From Nostoc mirabile CHAB5784 (GTDB taxonomy: Bacteria > Cyanobacteriota > Cyanobacteriia > Cyanobacteriales > Nostocaceae), in NCBI RefSeq assembly GCF_020829645.1, contig NZ_JAIVFS010000007.1:1-64000 (forward strand): a stretch of DNA of 64,000 bases. Direction: 5' to 3'. This document shows positions 36,545-46,162 of the stretch, in pieces. A program made the position numbers and the translations under genes. Under the pieces are notes generated by a model, which did not search any database, had not been told where the DNA came from, and saw nothing but the letters and a program-made list of their open reading frames with translations. Positions within the stretch are counted from its first letter, which is position 1; the number at the start of each line of letters is the position of its first letter.

Positions 36545-38293
36545 ATGTTGCTTTGCCTGCGAATTGAAAACTTTGCCCTAATTGACCAACTGGAATTGGA
36601 ATTTGGCGCGGGATTAAATGTTTTAACAGGTGAAACCGGCGCTGGAAAATCGATTATCTTGGATGCCATTGATGCCGCTTTGGGCGGTAAAGTCTCTAGT
36701 CGAGTCATTCGCACGGGGACAAGTCGGGCGATGGTAGAAGCTACTTTCACCTCAAACGCCCCCCTAGCCGCTTGGTTAACTGAACAAGAAATAGATTTGC
36801 TTGATGAAAATTCCGTAGTCATTAGCCGAGAAATCACAGCTACTGCTAGTAATATCCGCAGTCGATCGCGGGTGAATGGCGTGTTGGTTAATCGGCAGAT
36901 TATGGGAGGAATGCGCGATCGCTTGGTGGAAATCACAGCCCAAGGTCAAACTGTACAAGTGGGACAATCTGCCCAAGTCCGCGATTGGTTGGATTTATAT
37001 GGCGGTGACTCTCTGATGCAACAGCGTCATAAAGTCGCCACTAGCTTCAGTGCTTACCAACAGGCGCATTTAGCACTTGAAAAACGCCGGACATCAGAAC
37101 GGGAACGGTTGCAACAACTCGACTTGCTCACTTATCAAGTGCAAGAACTGGGAGCAGCCAATCTCAGCGAAGCTAATGAATTGGAACAGTTGGGACAAGA
37201 ACGGGAACGCCTAAATCATGTCGTCGATTTGCAACAGATGAGTTACAAGGTTTATCAGGCTTTGTATCAAAACGATAATGAAACTCCCGCCGCCGCAGAT
37301 TTATTGGGAGACAGTGAGGCAACATTAAATGACATGGTGGATTATGATACCCAACTACAACCCTTATTAGAATTGGTGAGGGACGCGCAAGCTGCGGTAA
37401 TGGAAGTGGGAAGGCAGATTAATGCTTATGGGGATGGTTTGGAAGCCGATCCGCACCGATTGGAAGAGGTGGAAGAACGAATTCAGGAATTGAAGCAAAT
37501 TTGCCGCAAGTATGGGCCGACACTTACAGAAGCGATCGCCTATTACCAACGTATCCAAGGGGAATTAGCCCAACTTAACGACAGCGAACAATCTATCGAA
37601 AGTCTAGAACAGCAAGAAAAGGCGTGTTTTGAGAAACTCACCCAAACAAGTAATCAGTTAACTCAATTGCGGAGTAAGGCGGCTGCTAATTTAGAATCAC
37701 GTTTGATCGCTGAACTCAAGCCCCTAGCGATGGAAAAGGTAAAGTTTCTGGTTGAGATAGTGCCTGCTCCCCCAACTGCTATGGGAGCAGATAAAATTAC
37801 CTTTATGTTTAGTTCCAACCCTGGAGAACCACTGCAACCTTTAACGGAAGTTGCCTCTGGCGGGGAAATGAGCCGCTTTTTACTGGCGCTGAAAGCTTGT
37901 TTTTCTCAGGTTGATGCGGCTGGGACAATGGTTTTTGATGAAATTGATGTTGGGGTTTCCGGAAGAGTCGCCCAAGCGATCGCTGAAAAATTACACCAGC
38001 TAAGTCAACGCAACCAAGTATTATGTGTTACTCACCAGCCTTTAGTTGCGGCAATGGCCGATCGCCATTTCCGCGTAGATAAACAAACTATCAATCAAGG
38101 CAAAGGTAAAAAAGCCAACAATGACAACGCCGATCAGCGTACCGTTGTCAGAGTTACTACCTTGGAGAATTTAAATACTCGCCGGGAAGAACTAGCACAG
38201 TTAGCTGGTGGTAAATCTGCAAGTGACGCGATCGCTTTTGCCGAATCTCTGTTATTACAAGCTGCTAACCATCGTCAAAAAATTAAAAATTAA
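36545..38293 (+). CDS. recN: DNA repair ATPase RecN
   Basis: The 582-residue SMC-like protein has N-terminal Walker A GETGAGKSI, a central coiled coil (about 160-370), ABC signature SGGEMSRF and Walker B FDEIDVGVSG with the downstream THQP switch. RecN acts in double-strand break repair. A Gly/Lys/Asn-rich loop (about 520-535, QGKGKKANNDNADQ) precedes the C-terminus. ATG at 36545 (MLLCLRIENFALID) has GGAG upstream; the longer frame from 36503 adds non-family residues. Confidence 0.93.
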   Translation: MLLCLRIENFALIDQLELEFGAGLNVLTGETGAGKSIILDAIDAALGGKVSSRVIRTGTSRAMVEATFTSNAPLAAWLTEQEIDLLDENSVVISREITATASNIRSRSRVNGVLVNRQIMGGMRDRLVEITAQGQTVQVGQSAQVRDWLDLYGGDSLMQQRHKVATSFSAYQQAHLALEKRRTSERERLQQLDLLTYQVQELGAANLSEANELEQLGQERERLNHVVDLQQMSYKVYQALYQNDNETPAAADLLGDSEATLNDMVDYDTQLQPLLELVRDAQAAVMEVGRQINAYGDGLEADPHRLEEVEERIQELKQICRKYGPTLTEAIAYYQRIQGELAQLNDSEQSIESLEQQEKACFEKLTQTSNQLTQLRSKAAANLESRLIAELKPLAMEKVKFLVEIVPAPPTAMGADKITFMFSSNPGEPLQPLTEVASGGEMSRFLLALKACFSQVDAAGTMVFDEIDVGVSGRVAQAIAEKLHQLSQRNQVLCVTHQPLVAAMADRHFRVDKQTINQGKGKKANNDNADQRTVVRVTTLENLNTRREELAQLAGGKSASDAIAFAESLLLQAANHRQKIKN

Positions 38294-38901
38294 AGATAAA
38301 TTTACACTTTGGTGCTTTACAGACTCTGCCCTAACGCACCCTACATATACCTAGATTTTTTTCACATTATCAAATCAGACGTAGGTTGGGTGGAGCGGAG
38401 CGCAACCCAACATATATCAGGATGTTGGGTTACGCAAAGCCTCCACCCAACCTACATTTTTTTTGCAACATTTTAGCCTTGTCACGCCACTACATATACC
38501 TAGATTTTTTCACGTAATCAAATCAAGATTGCTCTAGGAGTAATCTGCTCATTGCTATTTTTTACTCATGATGCCCATTTGTCAAGTCCGATTTATACCA
38601 ATTTAGATGATCTTACCCTTCAAATTGCATTAGTAAAAGTATCTAAAGATTTGGCACAAGCATCTAAAGATTTTTCATTGTAAAAATAAGTTAATTTTTT
38701 TATATTTATTGGCATAACCAGCGTTAATTGCAGGTTTCTTTTAATCAGTAATTTTCATAAAAACACTCTGTAATTTAGTCAGAAAATATCAATATTAGTA
38801 ATTAAAAAAACAATAATAAAGCTACAAATGAAGCTTAATTGTGCTTTTTTGACATTTATAAATGAAGCAAAATTTATGTCCCAATAGGAGGATTAACTCT
38901 A
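38294..38901. other. Intergenic with a GTAGGTTGGGT hairpin and a long AT-rich leader
   Basis: A dispersed hairpin repeat (GTAGGTTGGGTGGAG.../...CTCCACCCAACCTAC) occupies 38381-38455. The 400 bp before the next gene are very AT-rich with no coding potential. They end in a strong AGGAGGA at 38887, which suggests a long 5' leader for the repeat protein. Confidence 0.5.
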
Positions 38902-39294
38902 ATGGCATCTAATACAAATTCTGTTCCTGGTAACCCCGTTAATAGTGGTGGTCAGGCTAGCAACCCCAGCGATCCTTTCGCACCTGGAGGAGCTTTTGGC
39001 ATCCCAACGGCTGAGAGCTTCGATTTTGATAAGTATGGAATTCCAAAAGAAGGCAGCTTCGATTCCGCTAAGTATGGAATTCCACAAGAAGGCAGCTTCG
39101 ACTTTGCTAAGTATGGAATTCCACAAGAAGGCAGCTTTAGTTTGGGTAGCTCTGGCATCCCAACGGCTGGCAACTTCGACTTTGCTAAGTATGGAATTCC
39201 ACAAGAAGGCAGCTTCGACTTTGCTAAGTATGGAATTCCACAAGGAGGCAATATACCATTTGGTACTGGTGACGGCGGTTTCCCAATTGCTTAG
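38902..39294 (+). CDS. Protein of seven 13-residue repeats (YGIPQEGSFDFAK)
   Basis: The 130-residue protein has a Ser/Asn/Pro-rich start (1-32) and then seven consecutive 13-residue repeats (about residues 33-122), consensus YGIPQEGSFDFAK, with degenerate first, fourth/fifth and last units. It ends in a Gly-rich tail (GTGDGGFPIA). There is no Cys, no signal peptide and no membrane segment. The strong AGGAGGA nine bases before the ATG, and codon-level drift that keeps the peptide repeat, argue it is translated. I recognise no family; repeats of this size could form a beta-solenoid or fibre, or be cut into peptides. Nearby transport genes are on the other strand. Confidence 0.7.
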   Translation: MASNTNSVPGNPVNSGGQASNPSDPFAPGGAFGIPTAESFDFDKYGIPKEGSFDSAKYGIPQEGSFDFAKYGIPQEGSFSLGSSGIPTAGNFDFAKYGIPQEGSFDFAKYGIPQGGNIPFGTGDGGFPIA

Positions 39295-39554
39295 TACCAA
39301 TTGCATAACTTTAAAGGCGAATTTAAGTTAGAAATTATCCCAAAATTCTGGGTTTGTCTACCTTCTAATTACGCGATGTGCGATCGCTAAACCAAAATCC
39401 CACCTGATGCAAAAGCTAACATGTTCTGATTGTTATATCTTGCTGGGGTGGGACAGATATTATTTATGGAATAAATGGTAGTAGCTATGACTTTATCATC
39501 TGATACTACCATTTTCCTTTTTACAGCAGTTTGCAAGTAACTGAGGTACAAAAT

Positions 39555-39724
39555 CAGGGCTATTTCATTCTCATCTAGCCCGCCTCAGAATGAATTCTGA
39601 GTCTAATAGCACTCATTCGTCTAAAGACGACTGAGAAAAGGTTATAGTCCGTTAAAACGGACTTTAGTTAAAAGCCTGTGAACTTTAGTTCCGGGCGGTT
39701 TATGTCTAGAATGAAATAGTCCTG
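39555..39724. mobile_element. MITE-like element, family IV (TIR CAGGRCTATTTCATTCT), 10-bp TSD
   Basis: A 170-bp element has 17-bp inverted ends with one mismatch. The exact 10-bp direct repeat GGTACAAAAT occurs at 39545-39554 and 39725-39734. The inner sequence (GGACTTTAGTTAAAAGCC...GAACTTTAGTTC) is related to the 3' part of family III copies. It is non-coding. Confidence 0.85.
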
Positions 39725-39760
39725 GGTACAAAATGCAGGAATTAAAATCAGACATAATTC

Positions 39761-39952
39761 TAGGACTTACGCACTGTACAAATGCATCGTGATGTGCATT
39801 ACCTAAAATGGGAAGTTTTCAGGCTTTTCTTAATTATCCTGCGATTGTAAATAGACGATGCTATAGGGCCACAGCAATGCTGTGCCCTTACGAAAGATAT
39901 GGTTTTTAACCTTAATCCATATTTGGTATTTCTTGTCAATGCGTAAGTCCTA
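39761..39952. mobile_element. MITE-like element, family II (TIR TAGGACTTACGCA), 5-bp TSD
   Basis: A 192-bp element has perfect 13-bp inverted ends and a direct repeat AATTC on both sides (39756-39760 and 39953-39957). The right duplication touches the stop codon of the MFS gene. The uninterrupted motif CAGCAATGCTGTGCCC inside it (about 39872-39887) is the same site that carries an insertion in the sister copy at 46163. Confidence 0.85.
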
Positions 39953-39956
39953 AATT

Positions 39957-41412
39957 CTATTTATACTCCTGCAAAGCCCCTAACTTACGAATTCCTGGCC
40001 AAATCATTGCGGTAGCTATCACCACTACAATTGTGCCAATTCCACCACCCACAACGGAAATCACTGGGCCAAATAAAGCCGCAGTTAAGCCTGACTCAAA
40101 GCCTCCTAGTTCATTCGATGCACTAATAAACACGCTATTAATAGCAGCAACCCGACCACGCAAATGATCCGGTGTTCTGATTTGAACTAATGTATGACGA
40201 ATCACAACGCTAATACTATCTAGGGCGCCACCAAGAGTCAGCATCAACATAGACAGCCAAAAGGAACGAGAAAGTCCAAAGATAATTGTTACAACTCCAA
40301 AGCCAACCACTGACCATAATAAGGACGGCCCAGCTTTGCGTAACGGTGGTAAATACGCCAGGGTAATCGCCATAGTCAAAGCACCGACGGAGTGCGCTGC
40401 TTGTAGATATCCCAACTCAACTGGCCCCACATGTAAAATATCTTTGGCAAAAATTGGGAGGAGCGCGATCGCACCACCCAACAATACAGCAAACATATCC
40501 AATGTAACTGACTTTTCACGGTAAGTCCTCAAGCCCCAAAAAAACGTGACTTTTTCCACAGGCTAATTCTCAATAGCTTTAAGTTAATGAAAATAGCTAA
40601 CGAAAAAATCAGGGCTTGGAAAACCCTCAAAATGGGCTTTTCCACATACCGTGAAAAGTCAGATCCAATGTAATCGCTGCTAAAATCAACTGATTCTGCC
40701 AAACAAATTTAGCACCAGCTGCAAGTGCTTTGAGTGAGATTGGCTCGGTTGAGCGAATACTTTTTTGCTCTTTGATCGCCAGCGTTAAAATAAAACACAG
40801 TAAAGCTGCGATCGCTGCTAATACATAAACTCCTGTAGCACTTCCTAATAGCGCAATCCCAAATCCTCCGAAGGCTGGGCCGATAACTGCGGCTAACTGA
40901 AAGCTACTACTATTCCAGGTGGCTGCATTCGTAAACGCACTGACAGGTATTAATTGCCACATCAAAGCATCACTGGCAGGTTTGAGGAATGCCCTAGCGA
41001 CACCTGTTAATACCAAGCAGGCGTAAATTAGAAAAATTGCCCCTTGAGTATAAGAAAGTACCCCTAAAGCTAGGGAGCAGAGGGCTAGCAACATTACCGA
41101 GAGTAACATGGTCACTTTGCGTAGGCGCAGCCCGCCGTAGGCATCGCGGCGATCGGCAACATCTCCAGCAATTAAGGTGAGAATAATCATCGGTAGGACT
41201 TGCGCCAGTCCCACACCACCTAAAGCGATCGCTGAGTTAGTCCGCTCATAGAGTTCCCAGCCAATCGCTACAGTTTGCATTTGCGACCCCACGAAGAGCA
41301 CCAGCCGTCCAATGGTAAATAGCCGATAGTCTCGAAACTTAAAGGCTGCAAAGGGATCGTGTTGTGCAACCTCAAAGTTATGGGGCTTTGAGTTCTGTTT
41401 TCTCGAAGACAT
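39957..41412 (-). pseudogene. MFS exporter gene (EntS-like) split by a MITE
   Basis: Two open frames, 40627-41412 and 39957-40559, are the N-terminal and C-terminal halves of one about 12-helix MFS exporter of the EntS/MFS_3 type (DPFAAFKFRDYRLFTIGRL; then ALLPIFAKDILHVGPVELGYLQAA and RTPDHLRGRVAAINSVF). A 155-bp element lies between them. Removing it with one 11-bp duplication (166 bp) gives one continuous frame of 429 residues reading AAITLDMFAVLLGG, a normal length. The gene overlaps the upstream marR by 35 bp, so it was the last gene of a regulator/exporter operon. It is now disrupted. Confidence 0.85.
40508..40662. mobile_element. MITE-like element, family VI (TIR CTGACTTTTCACGGTA), 11-bp TSD
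   Basis: A 155-bp element has perfect 16-bp inverted ends. It is flanked by the exact direct repeat ATCCAATGTAA (40497-40507 and 40663-40673) and disrupts the MFS gene. It has no coding capacity beyond junction frames. Clean ends and a perfect duplication point to a recent insertion. Confidence 0.9.
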
Positions 41413-41851
41413 TTTTTAGTAGAGTTAAGCCTTCTTCAATGTTGGAAATTTGGTCTTCTGTAAGACCTTTCAGCAGATCAGTAATATGAGCGCGAGTTTG
41501 ATCTTGGGATTGTTTGAGATGATGTTTTCCATCTTCAGTTAAATTGAGCAGCACCCGCCGCCGCTCTTGAGGATGAGCAATCCGTTTCACAAAGTCGCGT
41601 TGTACCAAACGTTCTATGGTTGCTGATGCCGTGGCAGAGGTGACACCTAAATGCTCTGCTAAGTCAGATAATGAAGCACCAGGATTGCGGTTGATAAATG
41701 CTAGCGATCGCAATTGAGGTATAGATAAAAAAGCGGCACTATGGGCACGCATATCCGCTCGGATAAACCGCATCACTAATGGAACTGTTTCCATTACTCT
41801 AGCGGCACATTCTTCGGAAGTTGCACCTTGATTAGGTTTATCCAAGGTCAT
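41378..41851 (-). CDS. MarR-family transcriptional regulator
   Basis: The 157-residue regulator has the MarR winged helix: LSDLAEHLGVTSATASATIERLVQRDFVKR (about 60-90) and wing PQERRRVLLNLTEDG. Such proteins repress efflux or stress operons and release DNA on ligand binding. It sits between the ABC exporter and the MFS exporter genes, overlapping the MFS start by 35 bp, so it probably controls this operon. GGAGAA lies about 12 bases before its ATG. Confidence 0.9.
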   Translation of the reverse strand: MTLDKPNQGATSEECAARVMETVPLVMRFIRADMRAHSAAFLSIPQLRSLAFINRNPGASLSDLAEHLGVTSATASATIERLVQRDFVKRIAHPQERRRVLLNLTEDGKHHLKQSQDQTRAHITDLLKGLTEDQISNIEEGLTLLKNVFEKTELKAP

Positions 41852-41870
41852 GGGCTTGTTGTTCTCCTAG

Positions 41871-42725
41871 TTACATGGCCACCCGTGGATAAAGTTTTCC
41901 ACCAAGGATGGCCAAAATTATTAATGTTAATAAGAGAATTGTACAATCCAGACCAAAGCCATAGACGCTAGTGCCGTTTAACAGCATGGTGCTGCGTAAG
42001 CCATCAACCTCATAAGTCAAGGGATTTAAATGGGAAATGAACTTTAACCAATTGGGCATCAACGAGATCGGATATATGGCATTGCTAGCAAAAAATAACG
42101 GCATGGTTAACAATTGTCCAATACCCGTCATCCTTTCTCGGCTTTTCACCAAACAGCCAATAATTAATGAAAAAATGCAAAAGGAACCCGCCCCCAGCAT
42201 GACTATCACTAATACTTGGAGAATAGCTAGGGGATGAAGATTTAGTTTGACACCTAATAAAAATGACAATCCGTAAATGAATATTACCTGAGATAAGCAC
42301 CGTACCCCACATGCTAAACCTTTGCCCAACACCATCGCTACACGGGGTGTAGGACTAGCTAAAAATTTATGTACAATCCCTAAATCTCGCTCCCAGATTA
42401 GCGTCATCCCACCACTAAAAATTGCCACAAACAAAATACTCTGAGCCAAGATGCCAGCAGAAATGAAGTCTAAATAGGGTAAGTTGCCTGTTGGAATCGC
42501 GCGAGTCCGGGAGAAAACTTGCCCAAATATCAGCAGCCATAATGCTGGTTGCACAGCTCGAACTATTAAATCAGTGGGATCGTGGCGGAGTTTACGCACT
42601 TCCAATTCAGCGATCGCCAGGGTTTTCGTAACTAGCTCTTTAATTGCAGAGATCAAATTTACTCGGACAGTGGGTGGTGATTTAACCCAACCGTTGAGCA
42701 GTACGTCTGGTTCTTGCTGTGTCAC
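41871..42725 (-). CDS. ABC-2 type exporter permease (DrrB-like)
   Basis: The 284-residue membrane protein has six hydrophobic segments between about 50 and 280 and the ABC-2 signature region (SRERMTGIGQLLTMPLFFASNAIYPISLMPNWLKFISHLNPLTYEVDGLR). It pairs with the ATP-binding subunit encoded just upstream, whose end overlaps this start by 44 bp. The GTG start is preceded by AGGAG. Drug, lipid or polysaccharide export are all possible for the family. Confidence 0.88.
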   Translation of the reverse strand: MTQQEPDVLLNGWVKSPPTVRVNLISAIKELVTKTLAIAELEVRKLRHDPTDLIVRAVQPALWLLIFGQVFSRTRAIPTGNLPYLDFISAGILAQSILFVAIFSGGMTLIWERDLGIVHKFLASPTPRVAMVLGKGLACGVRCLSQVIFIYGLSFLLGVKLNLHPLAILQVLVIVMLGAGSFCIFSLIIGCLVKSRERMTGIGQLLTMPLFFASNAIYPISLMPNWLKFISHLNPLTYEVDGLRSTMLLNGTSVYGFGLDCTILLLTLIILAILGGKLYPRVAM

Positions 42726-43533
42726 GGTAGTTCACTCCTGATGTTAACTGGTCGCCTGTATAGTGAATAAAGACATCATCCAAAGTTGCATTTGGGTTAT
42801 CTAAAGAAGCTTTTAAATCGCTTGGTGTACCTGTAGTAACGACTTCACCTTGCTGCATAATCGCCACTCGGTTACATAAGCTATCCGCTTCTTCTAAAAA
42901 GTGGGTTGTTAAAAATATAGTTGTGCCGTAATCAGCACAGAATTGTAGTACAAGCTGCCATACTTGAGTTCGAGCGATGGGATCTAGTCCGACAGTCGGC
43001 TCATCAAGAAACAAAATTTGGGGTTGATGTAGAACTGATATGCCAATTTCCAGTTTGCGGATCATCCCACCAGAGTAGTTTCGTACCAAGCGTTTCGCCG
43101 CATCTTGCAAACCCATGTATTCTAGAATTTCATAGATGCGGCGATCGCGTCCTTTGGCAGGTATTCCATACAGCTTGGCGAAGATTAAGAGATTTTCGTA
43201 ACCCGTGAGACTACCATCAGCAGACAGCGCCTGGGGTACATAGCCGATAGCTCGTCTTACAGGATTAGATTGACGAGCCACATCATAGCCAGCTAAGGTT
43301 GCTTTCCCTGCACTGATAGGCAGTAAGGTTGTCAACATTTTAATAACTGTACTTTTCCCTGCTCCATTAGGGCCAAGCAGTCCAAATACTTCGCCCTGTT
43401 CCACAGATATGCTCAGGTTATTAACTGCGGTTAACTTCCCAAAACGGCGTGTGAGTCCCTGAGTTTCCAAAATCAACAGTTTTGGTTCTTCTTGAGGTTG
43501 CGATCGATTTATTTTTCCCGTCAGTATTGTCAC
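42682..43533 (-). CDS. ABC transporter ATP-binding protein (DrrA-like)
   Basis: The 283-residue ATPase has Walker A GLLGPNGAGKST, Q-loop YVPQ, signature YSGGM, Walker B ILFLDEPTVGLD and switch His in LTTHFLEEAD. It has the C-terminal extension (LDDVFIHYTGDQL) typical of DrrA/daunorubicin-resistance type ATPases. The start is GTG at 43533 with AGGTG upstream. It is first in the operon ABC ATPase, permease, MarR, MFS. Confidence 0.92.
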   Translation of the reverse strand: MTILTGKINRSQPQEEPKLLILETQGLTRRFGKLTAVNNLSISVEQGEVFGLLGPNGAGKSTVIKMLTTLLPISAGKATLAGYDVARQSNPVRRAIGYVPQALSADGSLTGYENLLIFAKLYGIPAKGRDRRIYEILEYMGLQDAAKRLVRNYSGGMIRKLEIGISVLHQPQILFLDEPTVGLDPIARTQVWQLVLQFCADYGTTIFLTTHFLEEADSLCNRVAIMQQGEVVTTGTPSDLKASLDNPNATLDDVFIHYTGDQLTSGVNYRDTARTRRTAQRLG

Positions 43534-43732
43534 AAGTTTGATGCACCTGCATTATTTAGTTAAGCTAACTATTAGCTTCTCAATAGAATTGTCTGAAGTC
43601 AATAGACTTCTGGCATAAATTTGAATCAGAGTAAAAGGAAACTCAGTAGAGTGGCGGCGAAGTTATTGATGGGCGAAGTATCACTGACAAATTAAGTGCA
43701 AAGACTTGCTAAGATAACCAATAGGTGAGGAA

Positions 43733-44326
43733 ATGTTCAGAATGCCTACTGCTGCCCAGCTAGAGAGCAATGTCGAGTTAAAAGACCTGGACAAGAAATT
43801 TTATCAACTGGAAACTAGGGTTGCTTTGCGTGGTCTTCCTATTCCTATATACGAGCAAGCGATCGCTCATTATTGCCCAATCACACAAGAGTTAACAAGA
43901 ACGGATAAACCCGTTCCTCTGTTTACAGCCTTTTTAATCCCAAAAAACTCAGTCAGTGATGATAATGTCTGTAGATATGCCCTGCGTTTAGCACTGCATT
44001 CCTTCACAAAACAAGAGACGAATTGGTTGCGTGAGAGTCATCTCGACCAAGTACCCCTGTGGTCTGACTATCTAATTACTGATGTTGCCGCAACAGATAG
44101 CACATATGACGCTCAATACAGTTGGAATTCCGATGAAAAAGAGCCAGTAACGCAGTCAAATCCGACTTCAGAATCTAGTTCAGGTGTATATGTTGCATAC
44201 GTATCTCTACCCAAACGTGGACAAAAAGTCTTAGGAACAAAAGCGGCAGTTGCTTGGAAATTTCTCGATGGCAATAAATCTGATGAGCAAAACCTTACTG
44301 TGAAAGGATTTTCGATTTTACTCTAG
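43733..44326 (+). CDS. Hypothetical protein, unrecognised
   Basis: This 197-residue soluble protein has no signal peptide or membrane segment. It contains RGLPIPIYEQAIAHYCP and a Ser/Thr/Asn-rich linker (about 130-150, NPTSESSSG) before a C-terminal segment rich in beta-type residues (VYVAYVSLPKRGQKVLG). AGGTGAGGAA directly before the ATG supports translation. It is divergent from the ABC operon and precedes the SDR gene by 86 bp. I cannot assign a function. Confidence 0.6.
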   Translation: MFRMPTAAQLESNVELKDLDKKFYQLETRVALRGLPIPIYEQAIAHYCPITQELTRTDKPVPLFTAFLIPKNSVSDDNVCRYALRLALHSFTKQETNWLRESHLDQVPLWSDYLITDVAATDSTYDAQYSWNSDEKEPVTQSNPTSESSSGVYVAYVSLPKRGQKVLGTKAAVAWKFLDGNKSDEQNLTVKGFSILL

Positions 44327-44411
44327 CGAGGGTGATTAAAGAACGTTAAGTTACTAATGACTAATAACTAATGATTCATTTTTATTTCAAGCAGTTAAGA
44401 GAGGAAAATTT

Positions 44412-45203
44412 ATGCAGAGTAATCGCAGACAAACGGCTCTTATTACTGGTGCATCTGGCGGCATCGGTTATGAATTCGCTAAGTTATTTGCTCAGGATGG
44501 TTACAATCTTGTGTTGGTAGCTAGAAGCGTAGAAAAGCTGAATAAAATCGCCGATGAATTTAAAAATAAATTTGGCATTGATGTTAAAGTTATTTCCAAG
44601 GATTTATCTAACCCATCAGCCCCAGAAGAGATTTTTACTGAGCTAGAACAAGCATCTATCAAAGTTGATGTGCTAGTAAACAATGCTGGGTTTGCTACCT
44701 ACGGATTATTTAACGAAATTGACCTGAATGCTGAACTGCAATTGCTACAGGTTAATATTTTATGTCTCACACATTTAACCAAGTTATTCCTCAAGGGTAT
44801 GGTTAAGCGGGGGTCTGGAAAAATATTAAACGTGGCCTCCACTGCTGCTTTTCAACCAGGGCCGCTGATGGCAGTATACTACGCTAGTAAAGCTTATGTA
44901 TTGTCGTTCTCAGAAGCGATCGCTAATGAATTAGAAGGTACAGGTGTCTCTGTGACGGCGCTTTGTCCAGGCCCAACAGAATCTGGTTTTCAACAAAGAG
45001 CCGCGATGGAAGACTCAAAGCTGGTAAGCGGTCAAAAAATTATGACTGCGGAAACAGTAGCCCAAATCGGCTATCGTGGTCTATTGGAAAACAAAACTGT
45101 TGTTGTTCCTGGAATTAAAAATAAGCTACTCGCTGAATCTGTAAGATTTACTCCCAGAAAGCTAGTGACTAAACTAGTTAGAAACATGCAGGAAAGCAAA
45201 TAA
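44412..45203 (+). CDS. Short-chain dehydrogenase/reductase
   Basis: The 263-residue classical SDR has cofactor motif TGASGGIGYEF (residues 13-23), NNAG (about 92-95), catalytic Ser in NVASTAA and YYASK (Tyr-x-x-x-Lys). Arg39 in LVARS after the second strand suggests NADP preference. It resembles the DltE/YqjQ group, for which substrates are poorly defined. GAGAGGAAA lies upstream of the ATG; ACTAATGACTAAT heptamers lie in the leader (44350-44375). Confidence 0.9.
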   Translation: MQSNRRQTALITGASGGIGYEFAKLFAQDGYNLVLVARSVEKLNKIADEFKNKFGIDVKVISKDLSNPSAPEEIFTELEQASIKVDVLVNNAGFATYGLFNEIDLNAELQLLQVNILCLTHLTKLFLKGMVKRGSGKILNVASTAAFQPGPLMAVYYASKAYVLSFSEAIANELEGTGVSVTALCPGPTESGFQQRAAMEDSKLVSGQKIMTAETVAQIGYRGLLENKTVVVPGIKNKLLAESVRFTPRKLVTKLVRNMQESK

Positions 45204-45303
45204 GTTGTAACATAGCAATCCTAAATCAAACGTGCAGAAACAAGATCCCCAACAACTTTTACGAAGTCGGGGATCTGCGGGTTGCAATTCTCACAAGTCT
45301 TTA

Positions 45304-45337
45304 ATTACGAATTACGAATTACGAATTACGAATTATC
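45304..45337. repeat. AATTACG heptamer array at the radC stop codon
   Basis: Four to five AATTACG units end two bases before the radC stop; in the radC transcript they read TAATTCG directly after TAA. Confidence 0.8.
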
Positions 45338-46069
45338 TTAATCCCCCTGCGGATGCTCATCCCACAAGGTTGTCAGTTCCCGTAAACTCTGATGATTGCC
45401 ATTACCCAAAATCAGATGATCTAGTACCGGAATGCCCAAAAGCTGCGCCCCTGTTAGCAACTGACGCGTCAATTCTATATCTTCCTGGCTAGGTTCAAGG
45501 TTGCCAGAAGGATGGTTGTGGGCAACTATTACCCGCGTTGCACCTTGACGAATAACTTCCCGAAAAATATCACGGGGAGAGGCTAGGGTTTCGGTTGCTG
45601 TGCCAATGGTAATTACTTGCGTACCTAATAAGCGATTCTTAACATCTAATAGCACTACTGCAAAACGTTCTTGTATCTGCCACATCAAATCTTGACTGAG
45701 GGTAGCAGCCGCAGCAAGTGGACTATCAATTAATGTGCCGTCATTAGGCCGAGATTGAAAGGCGCGTTTACCCAGTTCAATTGCTGCTAAGATACTTGTC
45801 GCCTTTGCCGGGCCAACACCAGAAATTTGCATCAACTCAGCAGGGCTAACTTCTCGCATAACTGCCAAAGGATCGCGTTGGTGTTTGCCTAATTCGCTCA
45901 AGATATATTGTCCCAAACCCACAGCAGACAGTTTTCCTGGCCCTTGACCGGTGCCTAGAAGAATTGCGATTAATTCGGCTGTAGCTAAAATTTTGGCACC
46001 ATGCGTCATTAATCGCTCACGCGGACGCTCATTTGTAGGTAGGTCGGCAATTCTGAGGCAATAGGTCAT
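45338..46069 (-). CDS. radC: RadC/MPN-domain (JAMM) protein
   Basis: The 243-residue protein has an N-terminal HhH region ([24 protein letters not shown]) and a C-terminal JAMM metalloprotease-like motif [14 protein letters not shown] with upstream Glu. The family was named for DNA repair, but that role is disputed. I start at ATG 46069 ([11 protein letters not shown]); an in-frame start at 46093 would add eight residues. Confidence 0.9.
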   Translation of the reverse strand: MTYCLRIADLPTNERPRERLMTHGAKILATAELIAILLGTGQGPGKLSAVGLGQYILSELGKHQRDPLAVMREVSPAELMQISGVGPAKATSILAAIELGKRAFQSRPNDGTLIDSPLAAAATLSQDLMWQIQERFAVVLLDVKNRLLGTQVITIGTATETLASPRDIFREVIRQGATRVIVAHNHPSGNLEPSQEDIELTRQLLTGAQLLGIPVLDHLILGNGNHQSLRELTTLWDEHPQGD

Positions 46070-46162
46070 AAAAAACTCAGAGAATAGCATCAAAGATAGA
46101 ACTATCCTTAGTTATCCCTTGTTTGCTCTCAAAATCATCTTTATTTGAGAAAATCTTTAATT

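Noticed and set aside
38899..39306. Minus-strand and second plus-strand frames over the repeat protein gene
   Set aside because: Shadows of the 39-bp period; only the plus frame from 38902 has an RBS and coherent peptide units.
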